DNA of 37,299 nt from JAJTFW01 sp031421935 (GCA_031421935.1 JANOPQ010000058.1:1-37299), one strand, 5' to 3'. Shown: positions 24,832 to 34,323, numbered from the stretch's first letter. Notes: a model not told the origin generated them from the letters alone. Program-made: numbers and translations.

Positions 24832-25503
24832 TTACGAATGCGGACCTAAAACTCCAGCATCTACTTTTACAACTCTAGAAGGAAATTTTTCCATCAAACC
24901 ATAATTATGCGTTACCATCACTACGGCTCTACTGTTTCTACTGATATCAAAAAGCAAATTCATAATTTCATTACTGGTTTCTGGATCGAGATTTCCGGTA
25001 GGTTCATCGGCTAAAATTAAATCGGGATCATTAAGAAGTGCGCGTGCAATAACTAAACGTTGTTGTTCCCCGCCTGACAATTCATACGGCATTTTAAATC
25101 CTTTAGTACTTAATCCTACTTTTCTTAAAACCTCGCTCACCCTTTCTTCCATTTTCTTCTTGTCGTTCCAGCCTGTTGCTTTCAAATAAAACATCAGATT
25201 TTCATTTGCTGTGCGATCTGTTAAAAGTTGAAAATCCTGAAAGATAATACCAAGCTTCCTTCTTAATTTAGGAATGTCACTCATCTTCAAATTATGCAAT
25301 TCAAATCCGGCCACATAGCCTTCCCCTTGGGGCATGGGCAATTCTCCATAAAGCAAACTCATGATTGAACTTTTTCCTGTCCCCGTTTTCCCAATGAGGT
25401 ACACAAACTCACCACGCTGAACATTCAAATTCACATTGTTCAACAAAAGATTTTTCTTGTGAAACACATTTACATTTTTAAGATCAATTATAGTATCCGA
25501 CAT
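24832..25503 (-). CDS. ftsE: ABC transporter ATP-binding protein, FtsE type
   Basis: This 223-aa single ABC ATPase has Walker A GKTGTGKS at 38-45, a Q-loop in IIFQDFQLL, the signature LSGGEQQR, Walker B LILADEP with TGNLDPET, and the switch His in MVTHNYGLM. The FtsE-like marks are the short length, the phrase VYLIGKTGTGKSS and FQDFQLLTDRTANENLMFYL. FtsE with the membrane protein FtsX regulates septal cell-wall hydrolases during division. No ftsX is adjacent, which is common in Bacteroidota, so the assignment rests on sequence; a LolD-type ATPase is the main alternative. It follows the 70-aa gene after 29 nt. Confidence 0.82.
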   Translation of the reverse strand: MSDTIIDLKNVNVFHKKNLLLNNVNLNVQRGEFVYLIGKTGTGKSSIMSLLYGELPMPQGEGYVAGFELHNLKMSDIPKLRRKLGIIFQDFQLLTDRTANENLMFYLKATGWNDKKKMEERVSEVLRKVGLSTKGFKMPYELSGGEQQRLVIARALLNDPDLILADEPTGNLDPETSNEIMNLLFDISRNSRAVVMVTHNYGLMEKFPSRVVKVDAGVLGPHS

Positions 25504-25532
25504 TTCTTTATCTTCAGGTTATATAGATGAAT

Positions 25533-25745
25533 TTACAAATTCCATTCAGTAACTTTTCCGAAAGGAATACTCCCCAAGAATTCAAGCATCCGAGCTTCTT
25601 CTGCTTGCAAGCCTATCTTAGCCAAAGCCTTTTCGGGTCGATCTAATCGAAAATAGGCCAGAAGCGTGAATTGTTCATCTCTCAGTTGAACATAATCAGG
25701 AATTTTAGCTTTGCCTTGAATTTTTAATAGGTAATACTTCGACAT
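25533..25745 (-). CDS. Small conserved-looking protein, 70 aa
   Basis: From the ATG at 25745 the product is 70 aa: a compact, mixed-charge soluble protein (MSKYYLLKIQGKAKIPDYVQ, then LRDEQFTLLAYFRLDRPEKA, ending IPFGKVTEWNL). A TTG 15 nt upstream could extend it by five residues, but a TAAGTTTG promoter box (25758-25765) overlaps that extension, so the ATG is preferred. It has no recognised domain or signal peptide. It is followed by ftsE after 29 nt, so they are probably one transcript, and a role with FtsE is a guess by association. Confidence 0.7.
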   Translation of the reverse strand: MSKYYLLKIQGKAKIPDYVQLRDEQFTLLAYFRLDRPEKALAKIGLQAEEARMLEFLGSIPFGKVTEWNL

Positions 25746-25757
25746 GATTCTTACTTG

Positions 25758-25765
25758 CAAACTTA
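25758..25765 (-). promoter_or_regulatory. Candidate -7 box of the 70-aa gene/ftsE unit
   Basis: The minus strand reads TAAGTTTG (TAnnTTTG consensus), 12 nt before the ATG at 25745. No convincing -33 TTG is visible at normal spacing. Confidence 0.45.
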
Positions 25766-25847
25766 TTGGAAAAAAAACTGAATTCTCTTGAAGAAATTAC
25801 TAGAATCAATAAATTATTCAACAGGCAATATTCAAGAACTTAGAACA

Positions 25848-25881
25848 TAAAAAAAGAGGCTTGCCATAATGGGAAGCCTCT
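25848..25881 (-). terminator. Rho-independent terminator after gldJ
   Basis: The stem AGAGGCTT (25855-25862) / AAGCCTCT (25874-25881) has partial inner pairing. On the minus strand a T run follows (complement of A 25849-25855). It lies about 22 nt after the gldJ stop. Confidence 0.8.
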
Positions 25882-25903
25882 CTTCATTTATTTTTTTAGC
25901 AGC

Positions 25904-27346
25904 TTAACGCTTACTTGTTTTCTTTCCACCTAATCCAATGGGGCTACCTACACGTGCCATGGCACAACGGAAGCCTAACCAATCAGTAGATTGTTCTTGA
26001 TCCAAAAAGCGACGAGAACCAGGAGTCAAATAGTAAGCGCGATCTTTCCATGATCCACCTTTTATAACACGAGCTTTGTCATCTACTAAAGTAGCACTAC
26101 CGCTATTATATGTCGCATAATCAGGCTCATCACCATCAATATAATTGATGTTATCTGCTTTTTGATAATTTCTACGTGTAGAAGCTTCTTGTTCGGTTAC
26201 ATCACGTTTCATAATTCGGCCCAATGTATCTTTCTCCGCGATTGAACCTTCCTCATCGGTTACTTGGGTATCGTAAACGTTTCCACGGAAAGAACGGAAA
26301 TCGGTTTTATCTTCATGAGACAAAGGACGGAATACATCCATCACCCACTCTGCAACGTTACCACCCATATTATACAAACCATAATCGTTTGGTACGTAAG
26401 AATAAACGGGTGCTGTGATATCGGCATTATCATTTAACTTACCGGAAACTCCCATATTATCACCTCGACCACGCTTAAAGTTTGCTAACATTTCACCTTG
26501 CCATTTATCTTCAGAATTACGAACTCCGTGTCCGCTCCAAGGATAAAGTTTACGCTCATTCACATTTTCAAAAACAGTATTTCCAATTAATGCTAAGGAT
26601 GCAAACTCCCACTCCGCTTCAGTTGGGAGACGATATCTAGGTAAAAGAATACCATCTTCCATTCTTACTTTACGAGTATCGTTATTTGGATTCAAATCTT
26701 CGAGAGGGCTTTTTACAAGACCTTCATATTGACCTGCGAAATAAGCATCGGTATTAAAGTTGTCTTCATTGACCTGAGCAGGATTTACACGAAGGATTCC
26801 TTCACGAATTAAAATTTGCTCATTCACACGATCGGTACGCCAAGCACAAAAGTCGTTACACTGCAACCAATTCACTCCTACAACAGGGTAATCTTGAAAG
26901 GCAGGATGACGAAGGTATAATTCTACATAAGGTTCATTGAACGCCAAACGATCACGCCAAACGAGTGTATCGGGTAAAGCTTTGCGTTGAACTTCTGGAT
27001 AGTCAGTTGCGAATACGCGTCCTAACCAATAAAGATATTCTAACCAAAAGGTATTAGAAACCTCTGTTTCATCTAAATAATAAGAAGAAACCGTTACTCG
27101 ACGAGGCATGTTATCCCAATCTTGAATTACATCTTGTTCGGTACGACCCATTACAAAGGTTCCCCCTTCAATGAGTACTAATCCGGGTCCGGTTTCTTGC
27201 TCTAAATAAGGAACAACTTCAAATCCACCATTACGCTCATCATTATAATTCCATCCTGTTGAGCCGGATTTGTCGTAGCTATTACAAGCTGAAAAAAACA
27301 ACGTCGCCAGTCCAAGGAGGGGAAGCAATTGATTCTTAATCTTCAT
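25904..27346 (-). CDS. gldJ: Gliding motility / T9SS lipoprotein GldJ
   Basis: This 480-aa lipoprotein has signal MKIKNQLLPLLGLATLFFSA with the lipidated Cys at 21. The mature start (STGWNYNDERNGGFEVVPYL) is the GldJ-type pattern. The rest is a formylglycine-generating-enzyme (SUMF1)-like fold: GLVLIEGGTFVMGRTEQDV (~55-73), LDETEVSNTFWLEYLYWLGR, LPRYRLPTEAEWEFASLAL, LYNMGGNVAEWVMDVFRP and the C-terminal RVIKGGSWKDRAYYLTPGSR. GldJ is needed for gliding and T9SS function in Flavobacterium johnsoniae, where it stabilises GldK. GldK has the same fold, but the N-terminal pattern and porUV neighbourhood favour GldJ. It lies 39 nt after the PorP/SprF gene; CATATTTG on minus (27370-27377) is a weak -7-like box. 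Confidence 0.88.
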   Translation of the reverse strand: MKIKNQLLPLLGLATLFFSACNSYDKSGSTGWNYNDERNGGFEVVPYLEQETGPGLVLIEGGTFVMGRTEQDVIQDWDNMPRRVTVSSYYLDETEVSNTFWLEYLYWLGRVFATDYPEVQRKALPDTLVWRDRLAFNEPYVELYLRHPAFQDYPVVGVNWLQCNDFCAWRTDRVNEQILIREGILRVNPAQVNEDNFNTDAYFAGQYEGLVKSPLEDLNPNNDTRKVRMEDGILLPRYRLPTEAEWEFASLALIGNTVFENVNERKLYPWSGHGVRNSEDKWQGEMLANFKRGRGDNMGVSGKLNDNADITAPVYSYVPNDYGLYNMGGNVAEWVMDVFRPLSHEDKTDFRSFRGNVYDTQVTDEEGSIAEKDTLGRIMKRDVTEQEASTRRNYQKADNINYIDGDEPDYATYNSGSATLVDDKARVIKGGSWKDRAYYLTPGSRRFLDQEQSTDWLGFRCAMARVGSPIGLGGKKTSKR

Positions 27347-27384
27347 GTGTCTTTTATGTTTGGGATGACAAATATGCGAAATAA

Positions 27385-28395
27385 CTAAAAACTAGGGCAA
27401 CTTATTGCTCGGAATCTCTTCTTCTTAGGTCGGCATTCGAACTGAAATCCAACACTTAGCTCATGCGAACCACCGGTTGCATTACTTAAGGCTGAGACAG
27501 TTACGTCATAACTATACCCAAATTTGAAGACTCCTTTTTGCAATCCAATTAATGCAATAAAACTGTCGCTCGACAAGAAATTTTTGTTGCCGAAATTACC
27601 ACGGTACCATAATCCACCCACAATTGGAGAATGGAGGATATACATACCGATATTAATTTGATTGAATGATCCTTGTTGTTGATATAATACATTAGGAGAA
27701 ATAAAAGTTCCTTCATCACGATTTACTCTACCACGGGAACCACGTCCATAAGAATCACCAATAGGTAACATAGCACCAAAATGGGCGGTGTATTTACGAG
27801 GTAATTTTGAAGTTCCTTTTACTATGAAAGCTTCATCAGGCTCTGTTAAATGATTTACGGCGAATCCACCATAAACGGTGTTCGTATAAGCTAATACACC
27901 TGCGCTAAAATCCATATAATTTCTGGTTTCCGTTGGACGAACTTCTTGCGTATTGTAAACGAAACCATATCGAGGATCGATCATATCACCAAAAGTTAAC
28001 TTACTGAAGTCGAGGCGTTTTTGAACATAAGTTGCTTGAAGACCAAATCGCATTGAAAACTTACGATTCACATTAAGCTGGTAAGCATACATTCCACTAA
28101 TGTTATTTGTAACAAACACACCTTCACCTGCTTTATCATTCAAGAACATCAACCCGATCCCGCCATTTATTCCTTCAAAATGCTGATCATAGCTCGCACT
28201 TGAAGTAATATACGTTTCTTTTAAGGCTGGCCATTGATTTCTATAGTTGATACTAATTCGCGGACAACGAGTTGAACCTGCAAAAGCAGGATTCAAATAA
28301 AGTGGGTTCGCATAGAACTGAGTGAATTGAGGATCCTGTGCATCAGCCGTTAGGCAGGTTGCAAACATGATACACAAGAGGACGCGTTTAAACAT
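27385..28395 (-). CDS. PorP/SprF family type IX secretion membrane protein
   Basis: The product is 336 aa from the ATG at 28395; a TTG two codons upstream is in frame but not preferred. The signal peptide is MFKRVLLCIMFATCLTADAQ, followed at once by the family signature DPQFTQFYANPLYLNPAFAG. The rest is a beta-barrel-like outer-membrane protein with repeated aromatic strands (ISINYRNQWPALKETYITSS, GGIGLMFLNDKAGEG, HELSVGFQFECRPKKKRF). PorP/SprF proteins support secretion or attachment of particular T9SS cargo such as SprB. It stands next to gldJ, without an sprB-like adhesin in the window, so it could serve the core machine or a distant cargo. Family membership is clear; the exact paralogue is not. 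Confidence 0.87.
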   Translation of the reverse strand: MFKRVLLCIMFATCLTADAQDPQFTQFYANPLYLNPAFAGSTRCPRISINYRNQWPALKETYITSSASYDQHFEGINGGIGLMFLNDKAGEGVFVTNNISGMYAYQLNVNRKFSMRFGLQATYVQKRLDFSKLTFGDMIDPRYGFVYNTQEVRPTETRNYMDFSAGVLAYTNTVYGGFAVNHLTEPDEAFIVKGTSKLPRKYTAHFGAMLPIGDSYGRGSRGRVNRDEGTFISPNVLYQQQGSFNQINIGMYILHSPIVGGLWYRGNFGNKNFLSSDSFIALIGLQKGVFKFGYSYDVTVSALSNATGGSHELSVGFQFECRPKKKRFRAISCPSF

Positions 28396-28529
28396 ATTCA
28401 AATCTTTTACGAATATTTATACGAAGAAATCTATTTTTGTTTCGATTTCAACGCATGAGTTCTGCAATAATTGTTTTTGGTGTCCGTTCCTAATGGGCCA
28501 CATACCAAACATCAAAGATGCAAAATCCG

Positions 28530-28558
28530 TTGTTAGATACAGCACAAATTTAATTTTT
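28530..28558 (+). promoter_or_regulatory. Candidate promoter of porU
   Basis: TTG (28530-28532) is followed by 18 nt and then TAATTTTT (28551-28558), one mismatch from TAnnTTTG, ending 13 nt before the porU ATG. Confidence 0.4.
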
Positions 28559-28571
28559 TTAAGAATATTAA

Positions 28572-31500
28572 ATGATCAAAGACAAACATTCCTTACTAAG
28601 TAAGGTGGAAAAGTTGAATCTCAGGTTCTTCAACGAAAGAATTACATGCATCGTGGCTACTATTTTAGTAGGAATTCTACCCCTGGAATCCTACAGTCAG
28701 AAAGTAGAAACAACGACAATTACCTGGTCAGAAGTGCAAACTGTACAAGAAGGTGAATACCGATTAGGATTTACTGGCGCACATTATTTGCTGGAGGAAA
28801 GTAAACTTCCTTTTTATCATAAACAATTAGAAGGCAATGTTTTAAAGGTTGATATAATCGATGCCTCCTATGTTTCTTTGAATGCATTAGAAAGCACTTT
28901 AGCGAAAGAAATTACAGACGACGCCCCTCAAATTTCAATCTTAGAAGCGACAGAAAAAAAGCAAAGCAAGAGCCTAATATATATCCTTCCGTTTCGAAAA
29001 AACACAAGTTCAGGAAAGATTGAAAAGCTGGTTTCTTTCCAATTAAATATTACAAAAGGTCCATCTGAAACAGGAAAAAAAGGTCTTTCAACCGCCTCTT
29101 TTGCTACAAATTCGGTTTTATCGAACGGAGATTGGTATCGGATTGCAGTTTTGAACGATGGAATTTACAAAGTAGACTATGAATATTTGAATAATATGGG
29201 AATCGATGTTTCCGGACTTACCTTTTCCAATATTCGATTATATGGAAATGGTGGTGGGATGTTACCCCAACTAAATAGCGCACCCAGGTTAGATGACCTA
29301 CAGGAATGTGCTATTGAAATGATAGATCAAAACCAGGATGGCATATTCAATGGATTGGACTATTTTCTTTTTTATGGACAAGGACCTGATCGCTGGAATT
29401 ACAACACCTCAGAAAAACAATATGTACACGCAAAAAATTATTATAGTGACACAACGTATTATTTCATCACTATTGACAACTCGAATCCCGGAAAGCGAAT
29501 TCAAAATCAATCCAATTTAGCAAGTACCGGAAACGATGTAAACGTTACTAGTTTTACCGAAGTGGCTTTCTATGAAAATGATTTGAAAAATTTTACCAAG
29601 TCAGGAAAAGAATGGTATGGCGAAACATTTGATTTAGTATTAAGCCAAGGCTTTAGTTTTAATTTTCCTAACCTAATTCCAGGTCCTGCAAAACTAAAGT
29701 CGAGTGTGATTTCCAGAACGGCTACTTCCTTTTTTGCTACAAGTAGTTTTAATGTAAACTACAACAACACTACTATTCTTTCGCAAAATATAATAAACGT
29801 AGGTACAAGTTATACAGATGATTTTGCACGCGCCGCTGTACAAAATTCCAACTTTTTGGCTGCAGGTTCAACCCTAAATTTAGATTACAATTATTTACCT
29901 TACAATGCTACTTCCACAGGATGGCTCGACTTCATCGCATTAAATGTTACAAGAGGGTTAACCTTTTCAGGTAATGGAGTTATCTTTAGAGATCTAGACA
30001 CCAATAATATTGGAGTTAATCGCAGATACCTAATTAATAATACTTCACCAGGTTTAAAAGTTTGGTGTTTAAAAAATCATAACGACGTCAAAACTCAACA
30101 GTATACTTTCACGGGAAGTCAAATTGAATTCATTCAATCCATCTCTCCAAACGAAAGTATTGAATATATTGTTTTCAATAATAATGAAGCTAAATATCCT
30201 GTAAATGCTACTAAGATTTCCAATCAAAATTTACATGGATTACCACAAGCTGAATACTTAATTATTACGCATCCCAACTTCCTAAGTGAAGCAGAACGGA
30301 TCGCAAAATTTCATACTGATTATGACAACTTGAGTAGTGTGGTAGTTACTACAAATCAGATCTACAATGAATTTTCAAGTGGTGCACAAGACGTAAGTGC
30401 ATTGCGCGATTTCATTCGTATGTTTTATGAAAGAGCTACAACATCTACAGAACTACCTCGCTATGTTTTATTGATGGGAGATGGTTCGTTTGATCCAAAA
30501 TACAGAATAAGCAACAATACAAATTACCTACCTTGCTATCAAAGTGAAAATTCCATTTCTCAATTGGCTTCCTATACATCGGATGATTTTTATGCGATGC
30601 TCGATCCGAACGAAGGAAAATTAATTGGTTCGGAGTTAGCAGATGTTGGCGTAGGACGATTACCGGTTCGTACGCTAGAAGAAGCCAAGGATATGGTTAA
30701 TAAAGTAATAACTTACTCGACGCCCGGCTTAACGAATGATCAGAATTTATGTGCTGGATCAAATAGTAGTCGACTGGGTGATTGGAGAAATGTTTTATGT
30801 TTTATTGCAGATGATCAGGATCGTAATTTACATCAACGACAAAGCGAACGCATTGCTGCTATTGTTCAACAAAACAAACCTGTATATAATGTAGATAAAA
30901 TATATTCGGACGCATATCAACAAATTTCTACTCCCGGCGGACAACGTTATCCGGAAGTAAATGATGCGATTACAAAACGCGTTGAAAAAGGTGCTTTATT
31001 AATGAATTACACTGGGCATGGAGGGGAGTTGGGATGGGCTTCAGAAACCATTTTGAACAATGATATGATTAACAAATGGCAAAACGTAAATAACATGCCT
31101 GCTTTCATTACCGCCACTTGTGAGTTTAGTCGATACGATGATCCACTGCGAACATCGGCGGGTGAATTTGTATTACTCAATTCCACTGGTGGAGGAATTT
31201 GTTTATTCACAACGGTTAGGTTAGCATTTGCCATCGACAACGAACTCATCAATTCCGACATGATGGTTCACTTCTTTCAGCCCATCAATGGAGAAATGCC
31301 ACGAGCAGGCGATATCATTCGACTTTCAAAAAGAGATAATCCATCGAACCGAAACGTAACTTTACTAGGCGACCCCGCCTTACGATTAGCTTATCCAAAA
31401 CATTTAATCACCACCGAATCCATTACTGAATCCTCTACTGGGATCGCAGTAGACACTATTTCGGCACTTAGCAAAATTACTGTACAAGGAAAAGTAACCG

Positions 31501-32492
31501 ATATTTCAGGAAATATATTGACAGGATTTAACGGAGTGGTCTATTCAACTATTTATGATAAAACCAGTAAAATTTACAACCAGGTAAATGATCCAACAGG
31601 AAAAGACATAAGTTTGCCGGACAGTTTCAATTTGAGAAAAAACATATTATACAAAGGAAAAGCAAGTGTCGTAAACGGTGTATTCAGTTGTTCTTTTATT
31701 GTACCTAAAGACATCTCTATACAATATGGAAAAGGCAGATTGAGTTATTATGCAAATGGTAATGGAGAAGATGCACATGGATTCAACGAGAATTTTTTTA
31801 TTGGAGGTGTATCCAGCAATGCGCTCAGCGATAATGATGGTCCACAGATTAAGTTATATATGAACGACGAGAATTTTATTTTCGGTAGCATTACCAATGC
31901 TGCACCTAACGTATACGCTATACTTTTTGACTCAAGCGGAATCAACACGGTTGGGAATGGTATAGGACATGACATCACTGCTCAAATTGACGGTAAGCCG
32001 CAACAGTTATTTGTTCTCAACGATTATTATGAATCGGATTTAGATTCCTATCAAAAAGGAAAAGTACTGTTTCCGTTGAGTACTTTATCCGAAGGGGTAC
32101 ACAGTGTAGTGTTCAAAGCCTGGGACATCAACAATAATTCATCTGAATCCACAACGGAATTTGTTGTGAGCTCTTCAGCTGGTTTGGCCTTAGACCATGT
32201 GCTCAATTACCCCAATCCGTTTACCACGTACACGCAATTCATGTTCGAACATAATCGACCATGTACAGGCATGGCCATTCAGGTACATATATATACGGTA
32301 AGTGGTAAACTTGTAAAGACCATTGATGCTTATCAAGTTTGCGAAGGGTTTAGGAATGTGGCAATTTCTTGGGATGGCAAGGACGATTTTGGCGATCAAT
32401 TGGCCAAAGGAGTTTATGTGTATCGATTGATTATCAGAACTGCCGAAGGTGAAACGGCTCAAAAAACAGAAAAATTAGTTTTACTTAGGTAA
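28572..32492 (+). CDS. porU: Type IX secretion system sortase PorU
   Basis: This 1306-aa gingipain-type (C25) Cys peptidase sits on the outer membrane, removes the C-terminal signals of T9SS cargo and can attach cargo to lipopolysaccharide. A signal peptide with a long basic n-region covers ~1-43 (cleavage near LESYSQ). The catalytic dyad is His816 (MNYTGHGGELGW) and Cys850 (FITATCEFSRYDDP). Upstream, YVLLMGDGSFDPKYR and DVGVGRLPVRTLEEA belong to the peptidase fold. A C-terminal T9SS/FlgD-like beta domain runs from NYPNPF (1212) to KTEKLVLLR. The dyad and domains are complete and the length is normal. It is followed by porV after 105 nt and is divergent from the PorP/SprF gene. Confidence 0.95.
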   Translation: MIKDKHSLLSKVEKLNLRFFNERITCIVATILVGILPLESYSQKVETTTITWSEVQTVQEGEYRLGFTGAHYLLEESKLPFYHKQLEGNVLKVDIIDASYVSLNALESTLAKEITDDAPQISILEATEKKQSKSLIYILPFRKNTSSGKIEKLVSFQLNITKGPSETGKKGLSTASFATNSVLSNGDWYRIAVLNDGIYKVDYEYLNNMGIDVSGLTFSNIRLYGNGGGMLPQLNSAPRLDDLQECAIEMIDQNQDGIFNGLDYFLFYGQGPDRWNYNTSEKQYVHAKNYYSDTTYYFITIDNSNPGKRIQNQSNLASTGNDVNVTSFTEVAFYENDLKNFTKSGKEWYGETFDLVLSQGFSFNFPNLIPGPAKLKSSVISRTATSFFATSSFNVNYNNTTILSQNIINVGTSYTDDFARAAVQNSNFLAAGSTLNLDYNYLPYNATSTGWLDFIALNVTRGLTFSGNGVIFRDLDTNNIGVNRRYLINNTSPGLKVWCLKNHNDVKTQQYTFTGSQIEFIQSISPNESIEYIVFNNNEAKYPVNATKISNQNLHGLPQAEYLIITHPNFLSEAERIAKFHTDYDNLSSVVVTTNQIYNEFSSGAQDVSALRDFIRMFYERATTSTELPRYVLLMGDGSFDPKYRISNNTNYLPCYQSENSISQLASYTSDDFYAMLDPNEGKLIGSELADVGVGRLPVRTLEEAKDMVNKVITYSTPGLTNDQNLCAGSNSSRLGDWRNVLCFIADDQDRNLHQRQSERIAAIVQQNKPVYNVDKIYSDAYQQISTPGGQRYPEVNDAITKRVEKGALLMNYTGHGGELGWASETILNNDMINKWQNVNNMPAFITATCEFSRYDDPLRTSAGEFVLLNSTGGGICLFTTVRLAFAIDNELINSDMMVHFFQPINGEMPRAGDIIRLSKRDNPSNRNVTLLGDPALRLAYPKHLITTESITESSTGIAVDTISALSKITVQGKVTDISGNILTGFNGVVYSTIYDKTSKIYNQVNDPTGKDISLPDSFNLRKNILYKGKASVVNGVFSCSFIVPKDISIQYGKGRLSYYANGNGEDAHGFNENFFIGGVSSNALSDNDGPQIKLYMNDENFIFGSITNAAPNVYAILFDSSGINTVGNGIGHDITAQIDGKPQQLFVLNDYYESDLDSYQKGKVLFPLSTLSEGVHSVVFKAWDINNNSSESTTEFVVSSSAGLALDHVLNYPNPFTTYTQFMFEHNRPCTGMAIQVHIYTVSGKLVKTIDAYQVCEGFRNVAISWDGKDDFGDQLAKGVYVYRLIIRTAEGETAQKTEKLVLLR

Positions 32493-32527
32493 GCCTTAAA
32501 ACGAAACAAAATCCTTCTTCTTTTCGT

Positions 32528-32535
32528 TATATTTG
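32528..32535 (+). promoter_or_regulatory. Candidate -7 box of porV
   Basis: TATATTTG fully matches TAnnTTTG in the porU-porV gap, 62 nt before the ATG. No -33 TTG is seen at standard spacing. It suggests porV can be expressed apart from porU. A ribosome-binding site AAAGGAG (32578-32584) follows, 13 nt before the ATG. Confidence 0.5.
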
Positions 32536-32597
32536 CCATCGATCTTAACGAACGGTGGGCTTAATACACTGAATTTGAAAGGAGAAAAACAAAAACG

Positions 32598-33800
32598 ATG
32601 AATAAATTTCTTAAAAAATCTAGCTTCATACCAGTATTTTTACTGTTATCAGCATTGAATGCATCTGGTCAAAACACTAATTTATTAGGTCAGATCAACA
32701 CCATTACAACGGCTGTTCCTTTTTTATTGATTTCTCCAGATGCTCGTGCCGGTGGTATGGGAGATTTAGGAGTTTCTTCTACTGCTGATGTAAATAGCAT
32801 CCATTGGAATCCTGCTAAACTTGCTTTTGCGGAAAATAAAATGGCATTTGGTGTTTCGTATACTCCTTGGCTCAGAAATTTAGTGAATGACATGTTCATT
32901 GGCTATCTTTCATTTTATACAAAGTTAAAAGGTGAACAAGCTATTGGAGCGTCGCTTCGTTACTTCTCTTTAGGAAATATTACGTTTACTGATAATAACG
33001 GAAACACCATTCGTGATTTTAAACCCAATGAATTTGCATTTGATGTTGCCTACTCTCGTAAACTGAGTGAATTTTTCTCAGGAGGTATTGCTTTACGTTT
33101 TGTACACTCCAACTTAACCGGAGGAACACAAGTGGAAGGGCAAGATTCAAAAGCGGGCAATACAGCTGCTGCTGACGTTTCGGTATTCTTCCAAAAAGAA
33201 ATTGAAGTAGGTGGAAAAGATGCGATTTTTACGAGCGGATTAAATATTTCTAATATTGGTGCAAAGATTTCATATACGGAATCAGGTGTAAAAAACTTTA
33301 TCCCTACCAATCTTCGTTTAGGTCCAGGGTTGAGACTTAAACTGAATGAGTACAATGACCTTGCATTCATGTTAGATTTCAACAAATTATTAGTACCTAC
33401 TCCACCCATCTACACTCAAGACACTGCCAATAGCGCAGAAAATATTATTCTTTACGGACAAGATCCAGATGTAAGTGTTGCACAAGGAATCTTCCAATCT
33501 TTTAACGATGCTCCTGATGGCGGTAAAGAAGAATTAAGAGAAGTGAATATTGCGTTTGGTATGGAATATTGGTACGACAGACAATTTGCTTTCCGTGCTG
33601 GTTATTTTAATGAGAACAAGTTCAAAGGAAATAGAAAATACTTCACGTTAGGTGCTGGTTTACGTTATAATGTATTTGGAATTGACTTGGCTTATTTAAT
33701 CCCAACCGATCAAAGAAATCCACTTGAAAACACCTTACACTTTACCATTACTTTTGATTTCAATGGCGATAAAGCTACCAAAGAAGAATCTGGAGAATAA
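32598..33800 (+). CDS. porV: T9SS outer-membrane protein PorV
   Basis: This 400-aa FadL-like barrel protein works as the shuttle that binds cargo C-terminal domains and delivers them to PorU. It has the signal peptide MNKFLKKSSFIPVFLLLSAL with cleavage after ASG or SGQ. The mature N-terminus reads NTITTAVPFLLISPDARAGG, then MGDLGVSSTADVNSIHWNPA, the hallmark of the PorV/LptO family. The remainder is beta-strand rich and ends in the barrel-type segment TLHFTITFDFNGDK. It is immediately downstream of porU, as in many Bacteroidota. The ispF gene follows after 21 nt and may share its transcript. Confidence 0.95.
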   Translation: MNKFLKKSSFIPVFLLLSALNASGQNTNLLGQINTITTAVPFLLISPDARAGGMGDLGVSSTADVNSIHWNPAKLAFAENKMAFGVSYTPWLRNLVNDMFIGYLSFYTKLKGEQAIGASLRYFSLGNITFTDNNGNTIRDFKPNEFAFDVAYSRKLSEFFSGGIALRFVHSNLTGGTQVEGQDSKAGNTAAADVSVFFQKEIEVGGKDAIFTSGLNISNIGAKISYTESGVKNFIPTNLRLGPGLRLKLNEYNDLAFMLDFNKLLVPTPPIYTQDTANSAENIILYGQDPDVSVAQGIFQSFNDAPDGGKEELREVNIAFGMEYWYDRQFAFRAGYFNENKFKGNRKYFTLGAGLRYNVFGIDLAYLIPTDQRNPLENTLHFTITFDFNGDKATKEESGE

Positions 33801-33821
33801 TTTCTCAACCTAATAGACACT

Positions 33822-34301
33822 ATGAAAATTAAAGTTGGATTCGGATTTGATGTCCACCAGCTGCAAGAAGGTCGCGACTTTTATATAGGTGGCGTAAAAA
33901 TTCCACATTCAAAAGGTGCCTTAGGTCATTCGGATGCGGATGCACTTATTCATGCGATTTGCGATGCGCTTTTAGGTGCGGCAGGTTTAAAAGATATTGG
34001 TTTTTATTTCCCCGACACCTCCGCTGAATTTAAAGGCATCGACAGTAAAATTTTATTACAGCGAGTTGTCGATTTAATTTCAGAGAAAGGATATACCATC
34101 AGCAACGTGGATGTTTCTCTCGTTTTAGAAAAACCAAAAATCAACCCTTACATTGATGAAATGATTAACACGCTAGCACCTATTTTAAAGGTGGAGTTGG
34201 ATGATATCAGCATCAAGGCAACTACCAATGAGAAGATGGGTTACGTAGGGAGAGAGGAAGGGATAGCGGCGTATGCAGTGTGTCTCATAAGTAAGATATA
34301 A
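33822..34301 (+). CDS. ispF: 2-C-methyl-D-erythritol 2,4-cyclodiphosphate synthase
   Basis: This 159-aa protein has the normal IspF length. It cyclises CDP-ME 2-phosphate in the non-mevalonate isoprenoid pathway. The zinc ligands are Asp10 and His12 (GFGFDVHQL) and His44 (ADALIHAICDALLGA), with the substrate loop GHSDADA at 35-41. The C-terminal KATTNEKMGYVGREEGIAAY holds the Thr-Thr-x-Glu-x-x-Gly nucleotide-binding motif. It forms a trimer in the cytosol. The start ATG lies 21 nt after porV. No other isoprenoid gene is nearby. Confidence 0.96.
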   Translation: MKIKVGFGFDVHQLQEGRDFYIGGVKIPHSKGALGHSDADALIHAICDALLGAAGLKDIGFYFPDTSAEFKGIDSKILLQRVVDLISEKGYTISNVDVSLVLEKPKINPYIDEMINTLAPILKVELDDISIKATTNEKMGYVGREEGIAAYAVCLISKI

Positions 34302-34323
34302 CTTCGGGTGAAATTTTTAGTTG

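Noticed and set aside
31007..31261. Minus-strand ORFs inside porU (also 31748-31978 and 32190-32462)
   Set aside because: All are antisense to an intact porU frame with conserved catalytic motifs; coding shadows.
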